Translations under genes and position numbers: made by a program
Notes under the pieces: generated by a model
Told to the model about the DNA's origin: nothing
The model's database searches: none
What the model saw: only the letters and a program-made list of their open reading frames with translations
Part shown: positions 8,705 to 17,502 of the stretch, piece after piece
How positions within the stretch are numbered: the first letter of the stretch is position 1
How the letters are laid out: the number at the start of each line of letters is the position of its first letter
Origin: Dyella sp. C11
GTDB taxonomy: Bacteria > Pseudomonadota > Gammaproteobacteria > Xanthomonadales > Rhodanobacteraceae
Direction of reading: 5' to 3'
Assembly (NCBI RefSeq): GCF_003121485.1
Contig: NZ_QAVX01000019.1
Location: forward strand, 1 to 64,000
DNA: 64,000 nucleotides

Positions 8705-9271
8705 ATGTCATTGACCATCGTCGATCAGCCCCTTCCCTACGTTTCCCTGCTGCCCGAGCGCCCTGCCGGCGCCGTGGAAATGGTGGTGATCCACTGCACC
8801 GAACTGCCCGACCTCGCCATGGCGCGGGAATACGGCGAACGGGTGCTTTACGAGAGCGGCGCGGGTGCCAGCGGGCATTTCTACATCGACCGCGACGGCA
8901 GCGTTCACCAATACGTGCCGGGCACGCGGGTGGCCAACCACGTGCGGGGGCATAACCCCCATTCCATCGGCATCGAGCTGGTGAACCTGGGGCGCTACCC
9001 GGACTGGTGGGATTCGCGACGCCAGGCCATGACCGAACCGTATACCCGCGCCCAGATCGACGCCCTGCTTGCCCTGCTGGCCGAATTAAAGCGGCAGTAC
9101 CCCAACCTGCACCGCCTTGCGGGCCACGAAGACCTGGCCACGGCCCGATTGCCCGCCACCGACGATCCGTCGCTCGATGTACCGCGCAAGCTCGATCCCG
9201 GTCCGCTGTTCCCATGGCCCGAAGTCATCGAAGGTAGCGGCCTGGGGCGATGGACGCCTGCGGGCGGCTGA
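8705..9271 (+). CDS. N-acetylmuramoyl-L-alanine amidase (Amidase_2, AmpD-like)
   Basis: A 188-residue zinc amidase that cleaves the bond between N-acetylmuramic acid and the stem peptide. The motifs are 'VVIHCTELP' (first zinc His), 'GASGHFYIDRDGSVHQYV', 'NPHSIGIELVN', 'LAGHEDLATARL' and 'LDPGPLFPW' (last zinc ligand region). No signal peptide is visible, so it is probably a cytoplasmic AmpD-type muropeptide recycling enzyme, though the identity with AmpD itself is inference. It is transcribed divergently from the hydrolase-rlmKL operon. Confidence 0.9.
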   Translation: MSLTIVDQPLPYVSLLPERPAGAVEMVVIHCTELPDLAMAREYGERVLYESGAGASGHFYIDRDGSVHQYVPGTRVANHVRGHNPHSIGIELVNLGRYPDWWDSRRQAMTEPYTRAQIDALLALLAELKRQYPNLHRLAGHEDLATARLPATDDPSLDVPRKLDPGPLFPWPEVIEGSGLGRWTPAGG

Positions 9272-9326
9272 TGCAACCACAAGCCGGGTCCGTTGGTCGC
9301 CCCCGAAGACGGGCGTCCACAATCGC

Positions 9327-9332
9327 TATAAT
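9327..9332 (+). promoter_or_regulatory. Candidate -10 box upstream of tesB
   Basis: A perfect TATAAT stands 32 bp before the tesB ATG in otherwise GC-rich DNA. No good -35 box is seen at 16-18 bp, so it is only a candidate. Confidence 0.4.
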
Positions 9333-9364
9333 TGCCGGCCATCCCAATCCGCCGAGCTTTTTCC

Positions 9365-10228
9365 ATGAGGGAAACCCACGTCCGCGAACTCGTCGACCTG
9401 CTCGAACTCGAGCGTCTCGAGGACAACCTGTTCCGCGGCCAGAGCCGGGACATCGGTACGCATTTCGTGTTCGGCGGCCAAGTGCTGGGCCAGGCCTTGT
9501 CGGCCGCCCAGCGCACCGTGGAGACCGGCCGCGAAGCGCATTCGCTGCACGCCTATTTCCTGCGTGCCGGCGACATCAACGCGCCCATCGTCTACAGCGT
9601 GGAGCGCACGCGCGACGGCGGCACGTTCTCCTCGCGTCGCGTGGTGGCCATCCAGCACGGCCAGCCGATCCTCAACGGGTCCATTTCCTTCCAGGTGCCG
9701 GAGCCGGGTTTCGAGCCCCAGTCGTCGATGCCCGAAGTACCCATGCCCGAGGACATCGAGCCGATGCAGCCGATGCCGCCCGAACAGCTGGCCAAGCTGC
9801 CGGAGAAGCTCCAGCGCTGGCTGGGCGTGGATTCGCCGTTCGAATTCCGCCACGTCTGGCCGCAGGACCGCCTGCATCCGGTGAAGCGCCCGCCGATCCA
9901 GCACATCTGGTTCCGCCTGAGCGCACCGGTGGGCGATTCGCCGGACCTCCACCGCGCCCTGCTGGCCTACGCCTCGGACTTCAACCTGATCGGCACGGCC
10001 ACGCTGCCGCACGGCATCTCGTACTACACGCACAACGTGCAGATGGCGAGCCTGGACCACGCGCTGTGGTTCCACCGCCCGTTCCGCGCCGACGAATGGC
10101 TGCTGTACTCCTTCGACAGCCCTACCGCCCAGGGCTCGCGCGGCTTTGCCCGTGGCCAGATCTTCACCCGCGACGGTCGCCTGGTGGCTTCCACCGCTCA
10201 GGAAGGCCTGATCCGCCTGCGCGGCTGA
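9365..10228 (+). CDS. tesB: Acyl-CoA thioesterase II
   Basis: A 287-residue double-hotdog thioesterase that hydrolyses medium- and long-chain acyl-CoA to free fatty acid and CoA. The first hotdog contains 'NLFRGQSRDIGTHFVFGGQVLGQAL' (shown in part: FRGQSRDIGTHFVFGGQVLG) and the second 'SYYTHNVQMASLDHALWFHRPF', the region with the catalytic Asp. The length equals E. coli TesB. I chose the ATG at 9365; the alternative at 9332 overlaps the candidate TATAAT box. Monocistronic by spacing. Confidence 0.94.
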   Translation: MRETHVRELVDLLELERLEDNLFRGQSRDIGTHFVFGGQVLGQALSAAQRTVETGREAHSLHAYFLRAGDINAPIVYSVERTRDGGTFSSRRVVAIQHGQPILNGSISFQVPEPGFEPQSSMPEVPMPEDIEPMQPMPPEQLAKLPEKLQRWLGVDSPFEFRHVWPQDRLHPVKRPPIQHIWFRLSAPVGDSPDLHRALLAYASDFNLIGTATLPHGISYYTHNVQMASLDHALWFHRPFRADEWLLYSFDSPTAQGSRGFARGQIFTRDGRLVASTAQEGLIRLRG

Positions 10229-10304
10229 GTCGCCGGACCCGCGTAGTACCATGACGCAGGCCGTTCCCGGCCTGCCCGCCCCGGCGTGAATCCAAGGTTT
10301 CCCC

Positions 10305-10697
10305 ATGCGTCAGCTCTACACCTCGCCCCGCCAGGAAAACATCGACCGCGTGGCCGCCCTGCTGACCGAGCGCGGCATCGACTGCACGATCGAGAACCGC
10401 TCCAACTACAAGCGGCAAACCTACCAGCGCTTCAGCTACTCCCAGCGCCAGGACAATCGCGATAACTGGGCCCAGGTCTGGGTGACCCGCGCCGACGACT
10501 ACACCCGCGCCCGCGCCCTGCTGAAGGAGCTGGGCATTGAGCCGGTGGTACGCCATGGCGAGGAGCTGGCCCTGGCACGCAACCCCACCCCGGAGATGAA
10601 GCGCCAGAGCGTGGCGACCCGCATGCGCCGCATCGTGATGCTGGCCGTGGCCGGCGCTTTCGTGGTTCTGATGCTCCGGTACATGGGTGTCATCTGA
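10305..10697 (+). CDS. DUF2007-type 'pathogenicity-like' protein
   Basis: A 130-residue protein. The N-terminal 75 residues look like the DUF2007 (putative signal-transducing) fold, beginning 'MRQLYTSPRQENIDRVAALL'. A charged linker leads to a single C-terminal transmembrane helix ('IVMLAVAGAFVVLMLRYMGVI' region), so it is probably tail-anchored in the inner membrane. Homologues in Xanthomonas are annotated 'pathogenicity-like protein' with no defined activity. The bpt gene follows 77 bp later on the same strand. Confidence 0.75.
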   Translation: MRQLYTSPRQENIDRVAALLTERGIDCTIENRSNYKRQTYQRFSYSQRQDNRDNWAQVWVTRADDYTRARALLKELGIEPVVRHGEELALARNPTPEMKRQSVATRMRRIVMLAVAGAFVVLMLRYMGVI

Positions 10698-10737
10698 ACC
10701 GGCCGGGTCGGCCAGGCGCCATATCAGCTTTTCCCTA

Positions 10738-10768
10738 CTGACAATGTGAGCCAAACCAGACATAGAAT
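10738..10768 (+). promoter_or_regulatory. Candidate promoter of bpt
   Basis: CTGACA (10738-10743) and TAGAAT (10763-10768) are separated by 19 bp, ending 6 bp before the bpt ATG. That would make a leaderless or very short-leader transcript, so confidence is low. Confidence 0.3.
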
Positions 10769-10774
10769 CGGGTC

Positions 10775-11485
10775 ATGCGCTCCGATCGTGTCCGCCTCTT
10801 CCAAACCCTGCCGCACGCCTGCGGCTATTTTGGCGAGCGCACGGCACAGAACCTGGTGATCGATCCGGCGGCCCCACAGCTGGACCAGCTCTATGGCCCG
10901 GCGCTGGAACGCGGCTTCCGACGCGCCGGCGGGCACCTCTACTACCCGTATTGCACCAGCTGCCGGGCGTGCACACCCTGTCGCATCGACGTGGAACGCT
11001 TCAGCCCCGACCGCAGCCAGCGCCGATGCCTGAAGCGCAATGAGGACCTGCAGGTCGTGGAGTCCATGGCCGGCTACAACGCCGAACGCCACGCGCTGTA
11101 CGAGCGCTACCTGCGCCAGCGCCATCCCGGCGGCGGCATGGACGAAGCGGATGCCAGCGACTTCCGCCGGTTCCTGACCGCGCCGTGGAGTCCCACGATG
11201 TTCCTGGAATTTCGTCAGGGCGCGCGACTGCTCGGCGTGGCCGTGACGGATGTCTGCCAGCAAGGCCTTTCAGCCGTCTATACGTTCTACGATCCCGACG
11301 AAACCGCGCGCGGCCTGGGCACATACGCCATTCTTCAGCAGGTGGAGCTGGCCAAACGGCGCGGCCTGCCGTGGATCTATCTCGGCTTCTGGATCGCCGG
11401 CCATCCGAAGATGGATTACAAGCGCAAGTTCCGTCCCATGCAGGTCCGCACCAGCGAAGGCTGGACGGACATGCAGGACCCCTGA
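10775..11485 (+). CDS. bpt: Aspartate/glutamate leucyltransferase (N-end rule)
   Basis: A 236-residue aminoacyl-tRNA-protein transferase. Bpt adds leucine from Leu-tRNA to N-terminal Asp or Glu, marking proteins for ClpAP degradation. The N-terminal ATE domain carries the Cys cluster in 'PYCTSCRACTPCRIDVERF'; the C-terminal GNAT-like domain contains 'SAVYTFYDPDETARGLGTYA' and 'WIYLGFWIAGHPKMDYKRKF'. Length fits the bacterial Bpt branch rather than eukaryotic ATE1. Confidence 0.95.
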   Translation: MRSDRVRLFQTLPHACGYFGERTAQNLVIDPAAPQLDQLYGPALERGFRRAGGHLYYPYCTSCRACTPCRIDVERFSPDRSQRRCLKRNEDLQVVESMAGYNAERHALYERYLRQRHPGGGMDEADASDFRRFLTAPWSPTMFLEFRQGARLLGVAVTDVCQQGLSAVYTFYDPDETARGLGTYAILQQVELAKRRGLPWIYLGFWIAGHPKMDYKRKFRPMQVRTSEGWTDMQDP

Positions 11486-11498
11486 AGCAAACTCGCGC

Positions 11499-12536
11499 TC
11501 AGGGTTGGCCGATGTCCAGCACCACGCGCCCCTGGATATGCCCCTCGCGTAATCCCTGAAGCACGTCGTTGACGTCCTCCAGCTTGCGCCGCTCGATGGT
11601 GGGCACGATCTTGCCTTCGGCGGCGAACGCCACGGCTTCGGCCAGATCCTTGCGCGTGCCCACGATGGAACCGCGGATGGTGAGGCGCTTGAGCACGACG
11701 TCGAAGATCGGCGTGGCGAAATCGCCGGGCGGCAATCCCACCAGGCTCATCGTGCCGCGGCGGCGCGTGAAGCCCAGGGCCTGCGAGAACGCCGGTGGCG
11801 ATACCGCAGTGACTAGCACGCCGTGCGCGCCGCCGCCGGTGACATCGAGCACTTCTTCCACGGCGTTGGCGCTGCGTGCATCAATCGCAGCCACTGCACC
11901 GAGTTCGCGAGCCAATGCGAGCTTGTCGTCTGCCACATCCACCGCCACCACCTGCAAGCCCATCGCGGTGGCGTATTGGATGGCTAAATGGCCCAGGCCA
12001 CCAATGCCAGACACGGCTAGCCATTCACCGGGACGTGCTTCGGTTTCGCGGATGCCTTTGTAGGTTGTCGCGCCCGCGCAAAGGATGGGCGCCATCTGCG
12101 CGAAGTCCGCGCCGTCCGGCAGGCGAGCCACGTAGGCAGCGTTGCCAATGGCGTATTCGGCGAACGTGCCGTCCACGCTGTAGCCGCTGTCGTGTTGCGT
12201 TTCGCACAGGGTTTCCCAACCGGTGATGCAGTACTCGCAATGGCCGCAGGCGTCGTGCAGCCATGCAATGCCCACGGGATCACCCACCTTGAGGTTTTCA
12301 ACGCCCTCGCCCAGTGCGGCGACGACACCAACGCCTTCATGGCCGGGAATGAACGGTGGATTGGGTTTCGCCGGCCAGTCGCCATCCACGGCATGCACGT
12401 CGGTATGGCACACGCCGGTACAGACGATCTTTACCAATACCTCGCCGCGCGAGGGCACGGGTACCGGGACTTCCTCGATGCGCAGCGGTTCGCCGAAGCG
12501 GTGCGCAACAGCGGCTTTCATCGTCCTGGGGGCCAT
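11499..12536 (-). CDS. adhP: Zinc-dependent alcohol dehydrogenase (AdhP-like)
   Basis: A 345-residue medium-chain dehydrogenase. The catalytic zinc ligands lie in 'CTGVCHTDVHAVDGDW' and 'PGHEGVGVV'. The structural-zinc cysteine lobe is 'CGHCEYCITGWETLC', and the NAD-binding loop is 'SGIGGLGHLAIQYA'. The AdhP-type segment 'GNAAYVARLP' is present. I chose the ATG at 12536 because CCGGAG lies 8 nt upstream; the longer frame to 12563 has no ribosome site. It converts primary alcohols and aldehydes, most likely ethanol/acetaldehyde, with NAD. Confidence 0.93.
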   Translation of the reverse strand: MAPRTMKAAVAHRFGEPLRIEEVPVPVPSRGEVLVKIVCTGVCHTDVHAVDGDWPAKPNPPFIPGHEGVGVVAALGEGVENLKVGDPVGIAWLHDACGHCEYCITGWETLCETQHDSGYSVDGTFAEYAIGNAAYVARLPDGADFAQMAPILCAGATTYKGIRETEARPGEWLAVSGIGGLGHLAIQYATAMGLQVVAVDVADDKLALARELGAVAAIDARSANAVEEVLDVTGGGAHGVLVTAVSPPAFSQALGFTRRRGTMSLVGLPPGDFATPIFDVVLKRLTIRGSIVGTRKDLAEAVAFAAEGKIVPTIERRKLEDVNDVLQGLREGHIQGRVVLDIGQP

Positions 12537-12621
12537 GAGGCGATCTCCGGTAGCGGGACGCACGCCACTCGCGCCACATCATGCGGCGCAGGCGCACGTC
12601 GGGGATGAGCCACCAAAGATG

Positions 12622-12643
12622 CCGCCCATCGCGTGATGGGCGG
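12622..12643 (-). terminator. Terminator-like hairpin after the glutamate-synthase-like gene
   Basis: CCGCCCATC (12622-12630) and GATGGGCGG (12635-12643) form a perfect 9-bp stem with a 4-nt loop, 27 bp past the stop of the gene at 12670. The minus-strand tail 'CATCTTTGG' has only a weak T-run. Confidence 0.6.
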
Positions 12644-12669
12644 GTGACCAGGATCAATGCACCAAACCG

Positions 12670-14190
12670 TTACGCGTGCTTGGCCGCGTGCGGCACCACC
12701 GGATAGGGATAGAGCTTCACCAGTGGCACCGAAATGCCATCGTCGCCGACCACACGGCAGTGATTGCGGTTGAGCTGTCGCGGCTCATCCACACCACAGC
12801 TGTGCGCGATGATGCCGACCTCGTGCATCACGTTGGTCGCGTAGTTGGCAACGCGCTCGCTCTTGTCGGCGACGACCAATCCGCGCTGCAGTTTGGGGTT
12901 CTGCGTGGTGATGCCGGTAGGACACGTGTTGCGATTGCATTGCAACGACTGGATGCAACCCAGCGCCAGCATGAAACCGCGCGCGGAATTGACGAAGTCG
13001 GCGCCCATCGAGAGTGCCCATGCCACGTCGTACGCCGCAATGCACTTGCCCGAGCAGATCACCTTGATGCGTTCCCGCAGGCCCTTCACCACGAGCATGT
13101 CCACCAGCGCGGGCAACGCCTCGTGCAAAGGCAGACCCACACCCTCCATCAAGGTCTGCGGTGCGGCGCCGGTGCCGCCTTCCGAACCATCCACGATGAT
13201 GAAATCCGGTGCGCTTTCAATGCCACGCTTGTGCACTTCGGCGCACAGGTCGGCGATCCAGTCCATGCCGCCGAACACGGCCTTGAAACCGGTGGGCTTG
13301 CCGGTGAGTTCGCGGATGTGATGGATGGAGTCCATCAGCTCCTGCACGTTGCCGATGTCGAGATGACGATTGGGACTCTGCGAATCCTGGCCCACGGGAA
13401 TGCCGCGAATCGCGGCAATTTCCGGCGTGACTTTCGCCGCGGGCAACAAGCCACCCATGCCGGGTTTGGCACCCTGTCCCAGCTTGATGCTCACCATCTT
13501 CACCTGCGGATGCGCGCAGATGGCCTGCAGCTTGTTGTCATCGAGCTTGCCATCGGGCGTGCGCACGCCGTACTTGGCGGTGCCGATCTCGAAGATGATG
13601 TCGCAGCCGCCTTCCAGGTGATACGGCGCCAGACCACCCTCGCCGGTATCCATCCAGATGCCCGCCTTCTTCGCACCGTGCGACAGCGCGCGAACGGCCG
13701 GTGCGGACAGCGCACCAAAACTCATCGCCGAGATGTTGAAGAACGCCGCGTGCTGATATGGCTCGCGTGCGTAAGGCCCCAGCGTTACCGGCAGTGGCTC
13801 CACGTGCTTCTCGCCCAGCGCGGGGAACGGCGCATTGACGAAGAACGGCACGCCCTCGCCACGCAGATCGCGCGTGGAACCGAACGCGTTGGTGTTGTCC
13901 ACGTTCTTGGCCGCGCGATACACCCACATGCGCTGCGCACGATTGAAAGGCAGTTCTTCGCGGTCGCTGGAATACAGGTACTGGCGGAAGAACTCACCCA
14001 GATGCAGGAACCAGTAGCGGAAGTGCCCGATGACCGGGAAGTTGCGCAGTACCGAATTGCTGGTCTGGTTGCGATCCACCAGCCAGACCACGCCGATCAC
14101 CACCACCAGCAACGCCAGGAACAGGAGAAACAGCGCCGCAAACGTCTCGATAACCACGACCAGCCAATGCGCGAATCCCGACGATTCCAT
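12670..14190 (-). CDS. Membrane-anchored FMN-binding glutamate-synthase-like protein
   Basis: A 506-residue protein with an N-terminal transmembrane helix (about residues 8-40) and a Glu_synthase TIM-barrel domain. FMN and glutamate-synthase motifs are visible: 'ISAMSFGALSAPAVRALSHG', 'TGEGGLAPYHLEGGCDIIFE', 'KLGQGAKPGMGGLLP', 'DGSEGGTGAAP', and the Cys-rich 'QCNRNTCPTGITTQ'. It lacks the glutaminase and GXGXG domains of true GltB, so it is not assimilatory glutamate synthase by itself; the substrate is unknown. GGGAGG sits 5 nt before the ATG at 14190, favouring it over the GTG at 14193. Confidence 0.88.
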   Translation of the reverse strand: MESSGFAHWLVVVIETFAALFLLFLALLVVVIGVVWLVDRNQTSNSVLRNFPVIGHFRYWFLHLGEFFRQYLYSSDREELPFNRAQRMWVYRAAKNVDNTNAFGSTRDLRGEGVPFFVNAPFPALGEKHVEPLPVTLGPYAREPYQHAAFFNISAMSFGALSAPAVRALSHGAKKAGIWMDTGEGGLAPYHLEGGCDIIFEIGTAKYGVRTPDGKLDDNKLQAICAHPQVKMVSIKLGQGAKPGMGGLLPAAKVTPEIAAIRGIPVGQDSQSPNRHLDIGNVQELMDSIHHIRELTGKPTGFKAVFGGMDWIADLCAEVHKRGIESAPDFIIVDGSEGGTGAAPQTLMEGVGLPLHEALPALVDMLVVKGLRERIKVICSGKCIAAYDVAWALSMGADFVNSARGFMLALGCIQSLQCNRNTCPTGITTQNPKLQRGLVVADKSERVANYATNVMHEVGIIAHSCGVDEPRQLNRNHCRVVGDDGISVPLVKLYPYPVVPHAAKHA

Positions 14191-14216
14191 CACTTCCTCC
14201 CGTTGTCACTGCAGTG

Positions 14217-14245
14217 CGTTTGCCTCCAGACGCCGGAGGCAAACG
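14217..14245. other. 11-bp perfect palindrome between purT and the glutamate-synthase-like gene
   Basis: CGTTTGCCTCC (14217-14227) pairs with GGAGGCAAACG (14235-14245) over a 7-nt loop, 27 bp upstream of the 14190 start and about 100 bp after purT. A second small stem, CCTCTCC/GGAGAGG, lies at about 14317-14335. There is no T-run, so it may be a read-through attenuator, an operator, or the end of the purT transcript. Confidence 0.5.
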
Positions 14246-14343
14246 GTGGCGATCCCTCACGAACACATCATCGACGCGTGCTCCGTCGAGTGCCTTTCGC
14301 GAACCGCTCCATCATCCTCTCCGGCGGGGAGAGGAAACCAGAA

Positions 14344-15525
14344 TCAAAGCTCGATGCGCAATGCACTGGCGGCGCGAATGGCCTTGGCTTTCGCCGCTTC
14401 CACGCTTTCATCTCGCGCCAGCGTCACCGCCATGCGGCGACGACCCTTCACCGTGGGCTTGCCGAAGATACGCAGCTGGGTGTCCGACTCCTTCAGCGCG
14501 TCGGCAATACCGTGATAACGCGGCGCATCGCCTTCGCCTTCCACCAGCACCGCGCAAGAGGCCGACGGCCCAAGCTGGCGAATGGCGGGAATCGGCAGGC
14601 CAAGGATGGCTCGCGCGTGCAATGCGAACTCCGAAAGGTCTTGCGAAATGAGCGTGACCAGGCCGGTGTCGTGCGGACGCGGACTCACTTCCGAGAAGAT
14701 CACGCTGTCGCCCTTCACGAAGAACTCGACGCCGAACACGCCCCAGCCACCCAGCGCGCCGGTGATGGCTTCCGCCTGCCGCTCGGCCTCCTTCAGGGCC
14801 AACTCGCTCATCGGCTGCGGCTGCCAGGATTCCCGATAGTCGCCGTCTTCCTGGCGATGCCCAATGGGTGCGCAGAAGCTGACACCGTCACGGTGACGCA
14901 CGGTGAGCAAGGTGATTTCGTAGTCGAAATCGACAAAGCCTTCAACGATGACGCGGCCCTTGCCAGCGCGACCGCCCGACTGGGCGTAGTCCCACGCGGG
15001 CTGCAGATCGGCGTCGGTGCGCACCACGCTTTGACCCTTGCCGGATGAACTCATCACCGGCTTGATGACGAACGGCAGGCCAATGGCGGCGACGGCATCC
15101 TTGTACTCGGCCTCGGTCTCGCAGAAACGGTAGCGCGACGTCGGCAGTTTCAATTCCTCGGCGGCGAGGCGGCGAATGCCCTCGCGATCCATCGTCAGCC
15201 ACGCGGCACGCGCGGTCGGAATGACGCGCAGGCCACCCTTCTCCAGTTCGATCAGCGTCGGCGTGTGGATGGCTTCGATCTCCGGCACCACGAGGTCCGG
15301 CTTCTCCTGCTCGATCAGCGCGCGCAGCGCAGCGCCGTCGAGCATGTCGATCACGTGGCTGCGATGCGCCACCTGCATGGCGGGCGCGTTCGCGTACCGG
15401 TCCACCGCAATCACCTCCACCGCGTAGCGCTGCAGCTCGATCGCCACTTCCTTGCCCAGTTCGCCCGAGCCCAGCAGCAAGACGCGCAGCGCGTGGTTGG
15501 AATAAGGCGTGCCAAAGGGCTTCAT
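14344..15525 (-). CDS. purT: Formate-dependent phosphoribosylglycinamide formyltransferase
   Basis: A 393-residue ATP-grasp enzyme that makes formyl-GAR from GAR, formate and ATP in purine synthesis. The N-terminal preATP-grasp domain shows '[20 protein letters not shown]'; the ATP-binding loop is '[14 protein letters not shown]', with '[10 protein letters not shown]' and '[16 protein letters not shown]'. Length matches E. coli PurT. The ATG at 15525 has CCGGAG 6 nt upstream; the longer start at 15546 does not. The upstream divergent region is largely filled by the structured repeat at 15568-15836. Confidence 0.96.
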   Translation of the reverse strand: MKPFGTPYSNHALRVLLLGSGELGKEVAIELQRYAVEVIAVDRYANAPAMQVAHRSHVIDMLDGAALRALIEQEKPDLVVPEIEAIHTPTLIELEKGGLRVIPTARAAWLTMDREGIRRLAAEELKLPTSRYRFCETEAEYKDAVAAIGLPFVIKPVMSSSGKGQSVVRTDADLQPAWDYAQSGGRAGKGRVIVEGFVDFDYEITLLTVRHRDGVSFCAPIGHRQEDGDYRESWQPQPMSELALKEAERQAEAITGALGGWGVFGVEFFVKGDSVIFSEVSPRPHDTGLVTLISQDLSEFALHARAILGLPIPAIRQLGPSASCAVLVEGEGDAPRYHGIADALKESDTQLRIFGKPTVKGRRRMAVTLARDESVEAAKAKAIRAASALRIEL

Positions 15526-15567
15526 CGGTGTCTCCGGAGATGGCAAAGCGACATTGTAAGCGGGTGA

Positions 15568-15836
15568 TAGGGTCTGTTAGCGCTACTCGCGTGGCCCGCG
15601 CCGGGATCTTTTTGCCCGTCAGACAAGGAAGAACGAGGGAGTGTACGTCCGTACACGACTAAGTGATGACGCGGTATGGCGGGCCAAAAGACCCGGCCCG
15701 AAGGGTTGTTTGTCTGTGGCCGCCCAGCGGCAGCGCGCGTCTTGACCTGGCCACCAGCCAGGCCGGCGCCACGCACCGCCACTGGACAGCCACAGACAAA
15801 CAACGCGAGCTACGCGAGTAGCGTTAACAGACCCTA
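15568..15836 (+). repeat. Structured intergenic repeat, copy 1 (nested inverted repeats)
   Basis: A 269-bp element fills the 413-bp purT/transglutaminase divergent gap. The outer arms are 25 bp with one mismatch (15568-15592 and 15812-15836). Inside lies a 94-bp core (15617-15710) that matches 84 of 94 positions of the second copy at 28185-28092, read in reverse. Within the core is a perfect 6-bp hairpin, TGTACG-TC-CGTACA (15642-15655). Next come inner arms GTTGTTTGTCTGTGGC/GCCACAGACAAACAAC (15705-15720, 15789-15804). It has no coding potential. It could be a MITE-like repeat or a structured RNA; the remaining bases of the gap show nothing else. Confidence 0.85.
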
Positions 15837-15938
15837 GTCGAACTACGCCAGATGTCACTTCGTCATCACGCAAATTCCATTGACGAACGACAGCGACCGG
15901 CATTGACTGTGACTTGTCACCGTCCCCACGGAGCGACT

Positions 15939-17438
15939 ATGCGCAAGTGGCCTGCAGCGCTGGCGATGGCGCTCGCACTGAGCCCGGCTCCCGGCGTGCT
16001 CGCCCGGGAACCGGGTGCTGCGCCCGTAACGGACACGACGTGGATGGCGGTGACGCTGGCTGGCCGCAAGATTGGCCACCTGCGGATCGATCGCCAGGTC
16101 GACGGCGCGCAGGTCACCACCACGCAGGATCTGCAGCTCGAACTCAACCGCAGCGGCAAGACCATCCCCATGGCCGTGCTCACACGCAGCGTGGAGACGC
16201 TGGACGGCCAGCCGCTCGGGTTCTATTCGCGAAGCACGCTCTCCGCCTCGGACAGCATCGTGGATGGCCAGCGCCAGGCCGATGGCACCTACCTGGTCAC
16301 CACCACCGTGGCCGGCGTCGCCAGTCGCACGGCGCTGGAGTGGCCCGCCGGTGCCCTGCTGAGCGATGGACAGCGGCAGGCTATGGCCCGTGCTTCCGGC
16401 CATGCGGGGCACTACCTCATCAACCTGTTCGATACGACCAGCCAGGACGTGGCGGCGGTGGATATCGACGTGCTCGGTGATGAGCGCGTCGTACTGCCGG
16501 AAGGCACGGAATCCTTGAACCACCAGCGCGAAGTCCTGCAGACACCGCGCGGTGTGCAGCGCATGGACCTGTGGATCAACGAGCGTGGCGAAACCCGGAA
16601 AGGCTCACTGGAAATGCTGGGCCATGAACTGGACATGGTGGCGTGCAGCCAGGCCTGCGCGATGGCGCCCACGCAGGACATCGACATGCTGCGTGCCGCC
16701 ATGATCGACGCGCCGCAGGCGCTCTCCGCGGCCATGCGCAGGAACGACCTGCGTTACGTCATCCACGTGAACGATGGCGACGCGCAACCCGCGATCACCA
16801 CCGACGAACAACGTGTTACCCGGCTGGAGCACGGCGACTGGCAGGTGGATGTGGGCAATGCCGTGGCAGGCGGCCAGCCTCCCCCAAGGCCACAGGACAC
16901 GGAAGCGAACGCGTGGGTGCAATCCGACGCGCCGGACATCCGCGCGCTGGCGGACCAGGCCATCACCGGCGCCGAAGGCGACCGGCAGAAAATGGTGCAG
17001 CTGCGCGACTTCGTCAGTGAGTACATCCCGCCGAACGGGCGCGACATCGGTTACGCCTCCGCCCTCGAAGTGGTGAAGCTGCGCAGCGGCGACTGCAAGG
17101 AATACGCGGTGCTGCTCACGGCACTGGCGCGCGCGGAGCACATTCCCGCCAGGATGGTCACTGGCCTGGTCTATGCCGACCGTTACGCCGGCAGCACACG
17201 CGTGTTCGTGCCACACGCGTGGGTGCAGGCGTGGGTCGACGGCCGCTGGCAGAGCTTCGATGCCGCCCTGGGGCATTTCGACAGCACGCACATCGCGCTG
17301 GACAGCGGCGACGGCGACCCCTGGCACTTCTTCAACATGTCCAACCTGTTTGGCCAGATGCGCATCGCCCAGGTCGGCACAGCCCCCGAACTGGCGCCGA
17401 CGGTGATGGGCGGCGCCGTGGCCGCGCGTGACTGGTGA
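15939..17438 (+). CDS. Secreted transglutaminase-like protein
   Basis: A 499-residue protein with a signal peptide (cleavage near 'GVLA-RE', residue 22). A long N-terminal beta-rich region is followed by a transglutaminase-like core at about residues 365-455. The catalytic triad is visible: Cys in 'LRSGDCKEYAVLLTALAR', His in 'VPHAWVQAWVDGRW', and Asp in 'SFDAALGHFD'. Bacterial relatives act as cysteine proteases or amidases rather than crosslinkers; the real substrate is unknown. GGAG lies 5 nt before this ATG; an upstream ATG at 15852 lies in the edge of the repeat and adds no domain. Confidence 0.85.
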   Translation: MRKWPAALAMALALSPAPGVLAREPGAAPVTDTTWMAVTLAGRKIGHLRIDRQVDGAQVTTTQDLQLELNRSGKTIPMAVLTRSVETLDGQPLGFYSRSTLSASDSIVDGQRQADGTYLVTTTVAGVASRTALEWPAGALLSDGQRQAMARASGHAGHYLINLFDTTSQDVAAVDIDVLGDERVVLPEGTESLNHQREVLQTPRGVQRMDLWINERGETRKGSLEMLGHELDMVACSQACAMAPTQDIDMLRAAMIDAPQALSAAMRRNDLRYVIHVNDGDAQPAITTDEQRVTRLEHGDWQVDVGNAVAGGQPPPRPQDTEANAWVQSDAPDIRALADQAITGAEGDRQKMVQLRDFVSEYIPPNGRDIGYASALEVVKLRSGDCKEYAVLLTALARAEHIPARMVTGLVYADRYAGSTRVFVPHAWVQAWVDGRWQSFDAALGHFDSTHIALDSGDGDPWHFFNMSNLFGQMRIAQVGTAPELAPTVMGGAVAARDW

Positions 17439-17451
17439 CACCCTCCCCTTG

Positions 17452-17480
17452 AAATTAGATATCAAAGTGATATCTAATTT
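17452..17480. promoter_or_regulatory. 29-bp perfect palindrome, probable operator of the SPFH/RHH operon
   Basis: AAATTAGATATCA (17452-17464), a 3-nt spacer, then TGATATCTAATTT (17468-17480) form a perfect dyad. It is markedly AT-rich in GC-rich surroundings, 13 bp past the transglutaminase stop and 22 bp before the SPFH start. The symmetry suits a dimeric DNA-binding protein, possibly the ribbon-helix-helix protein encoded two genes on. A terminator role is possible but there is no long T-run. Confidence 0.65.
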
Positions 17481-17502
17481 TCATACCCAGGGAGGAACCA
17501 CC

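Noticed and set aside
12676..15048. Long plus-strand open frame (790 codons)
   Set aside because: Antisense to the FMN glutamate-synthase-like gene and purT, both of which have exact family motifs.
15568..15836. Insertion sequence or MITE with target duplication
   Set aside because: The inverted repeats suggest this, but I could not find direct repeats at the outer ends and no transposase is present, so I called it a structured repeat only.
15909..15920. GTGACTTGTCAC dyad as an operator of the transglutaminase gene
   Set aside because: Only 5-bp arms and a 2-nt spacer just before the ribosome site; could be chance.
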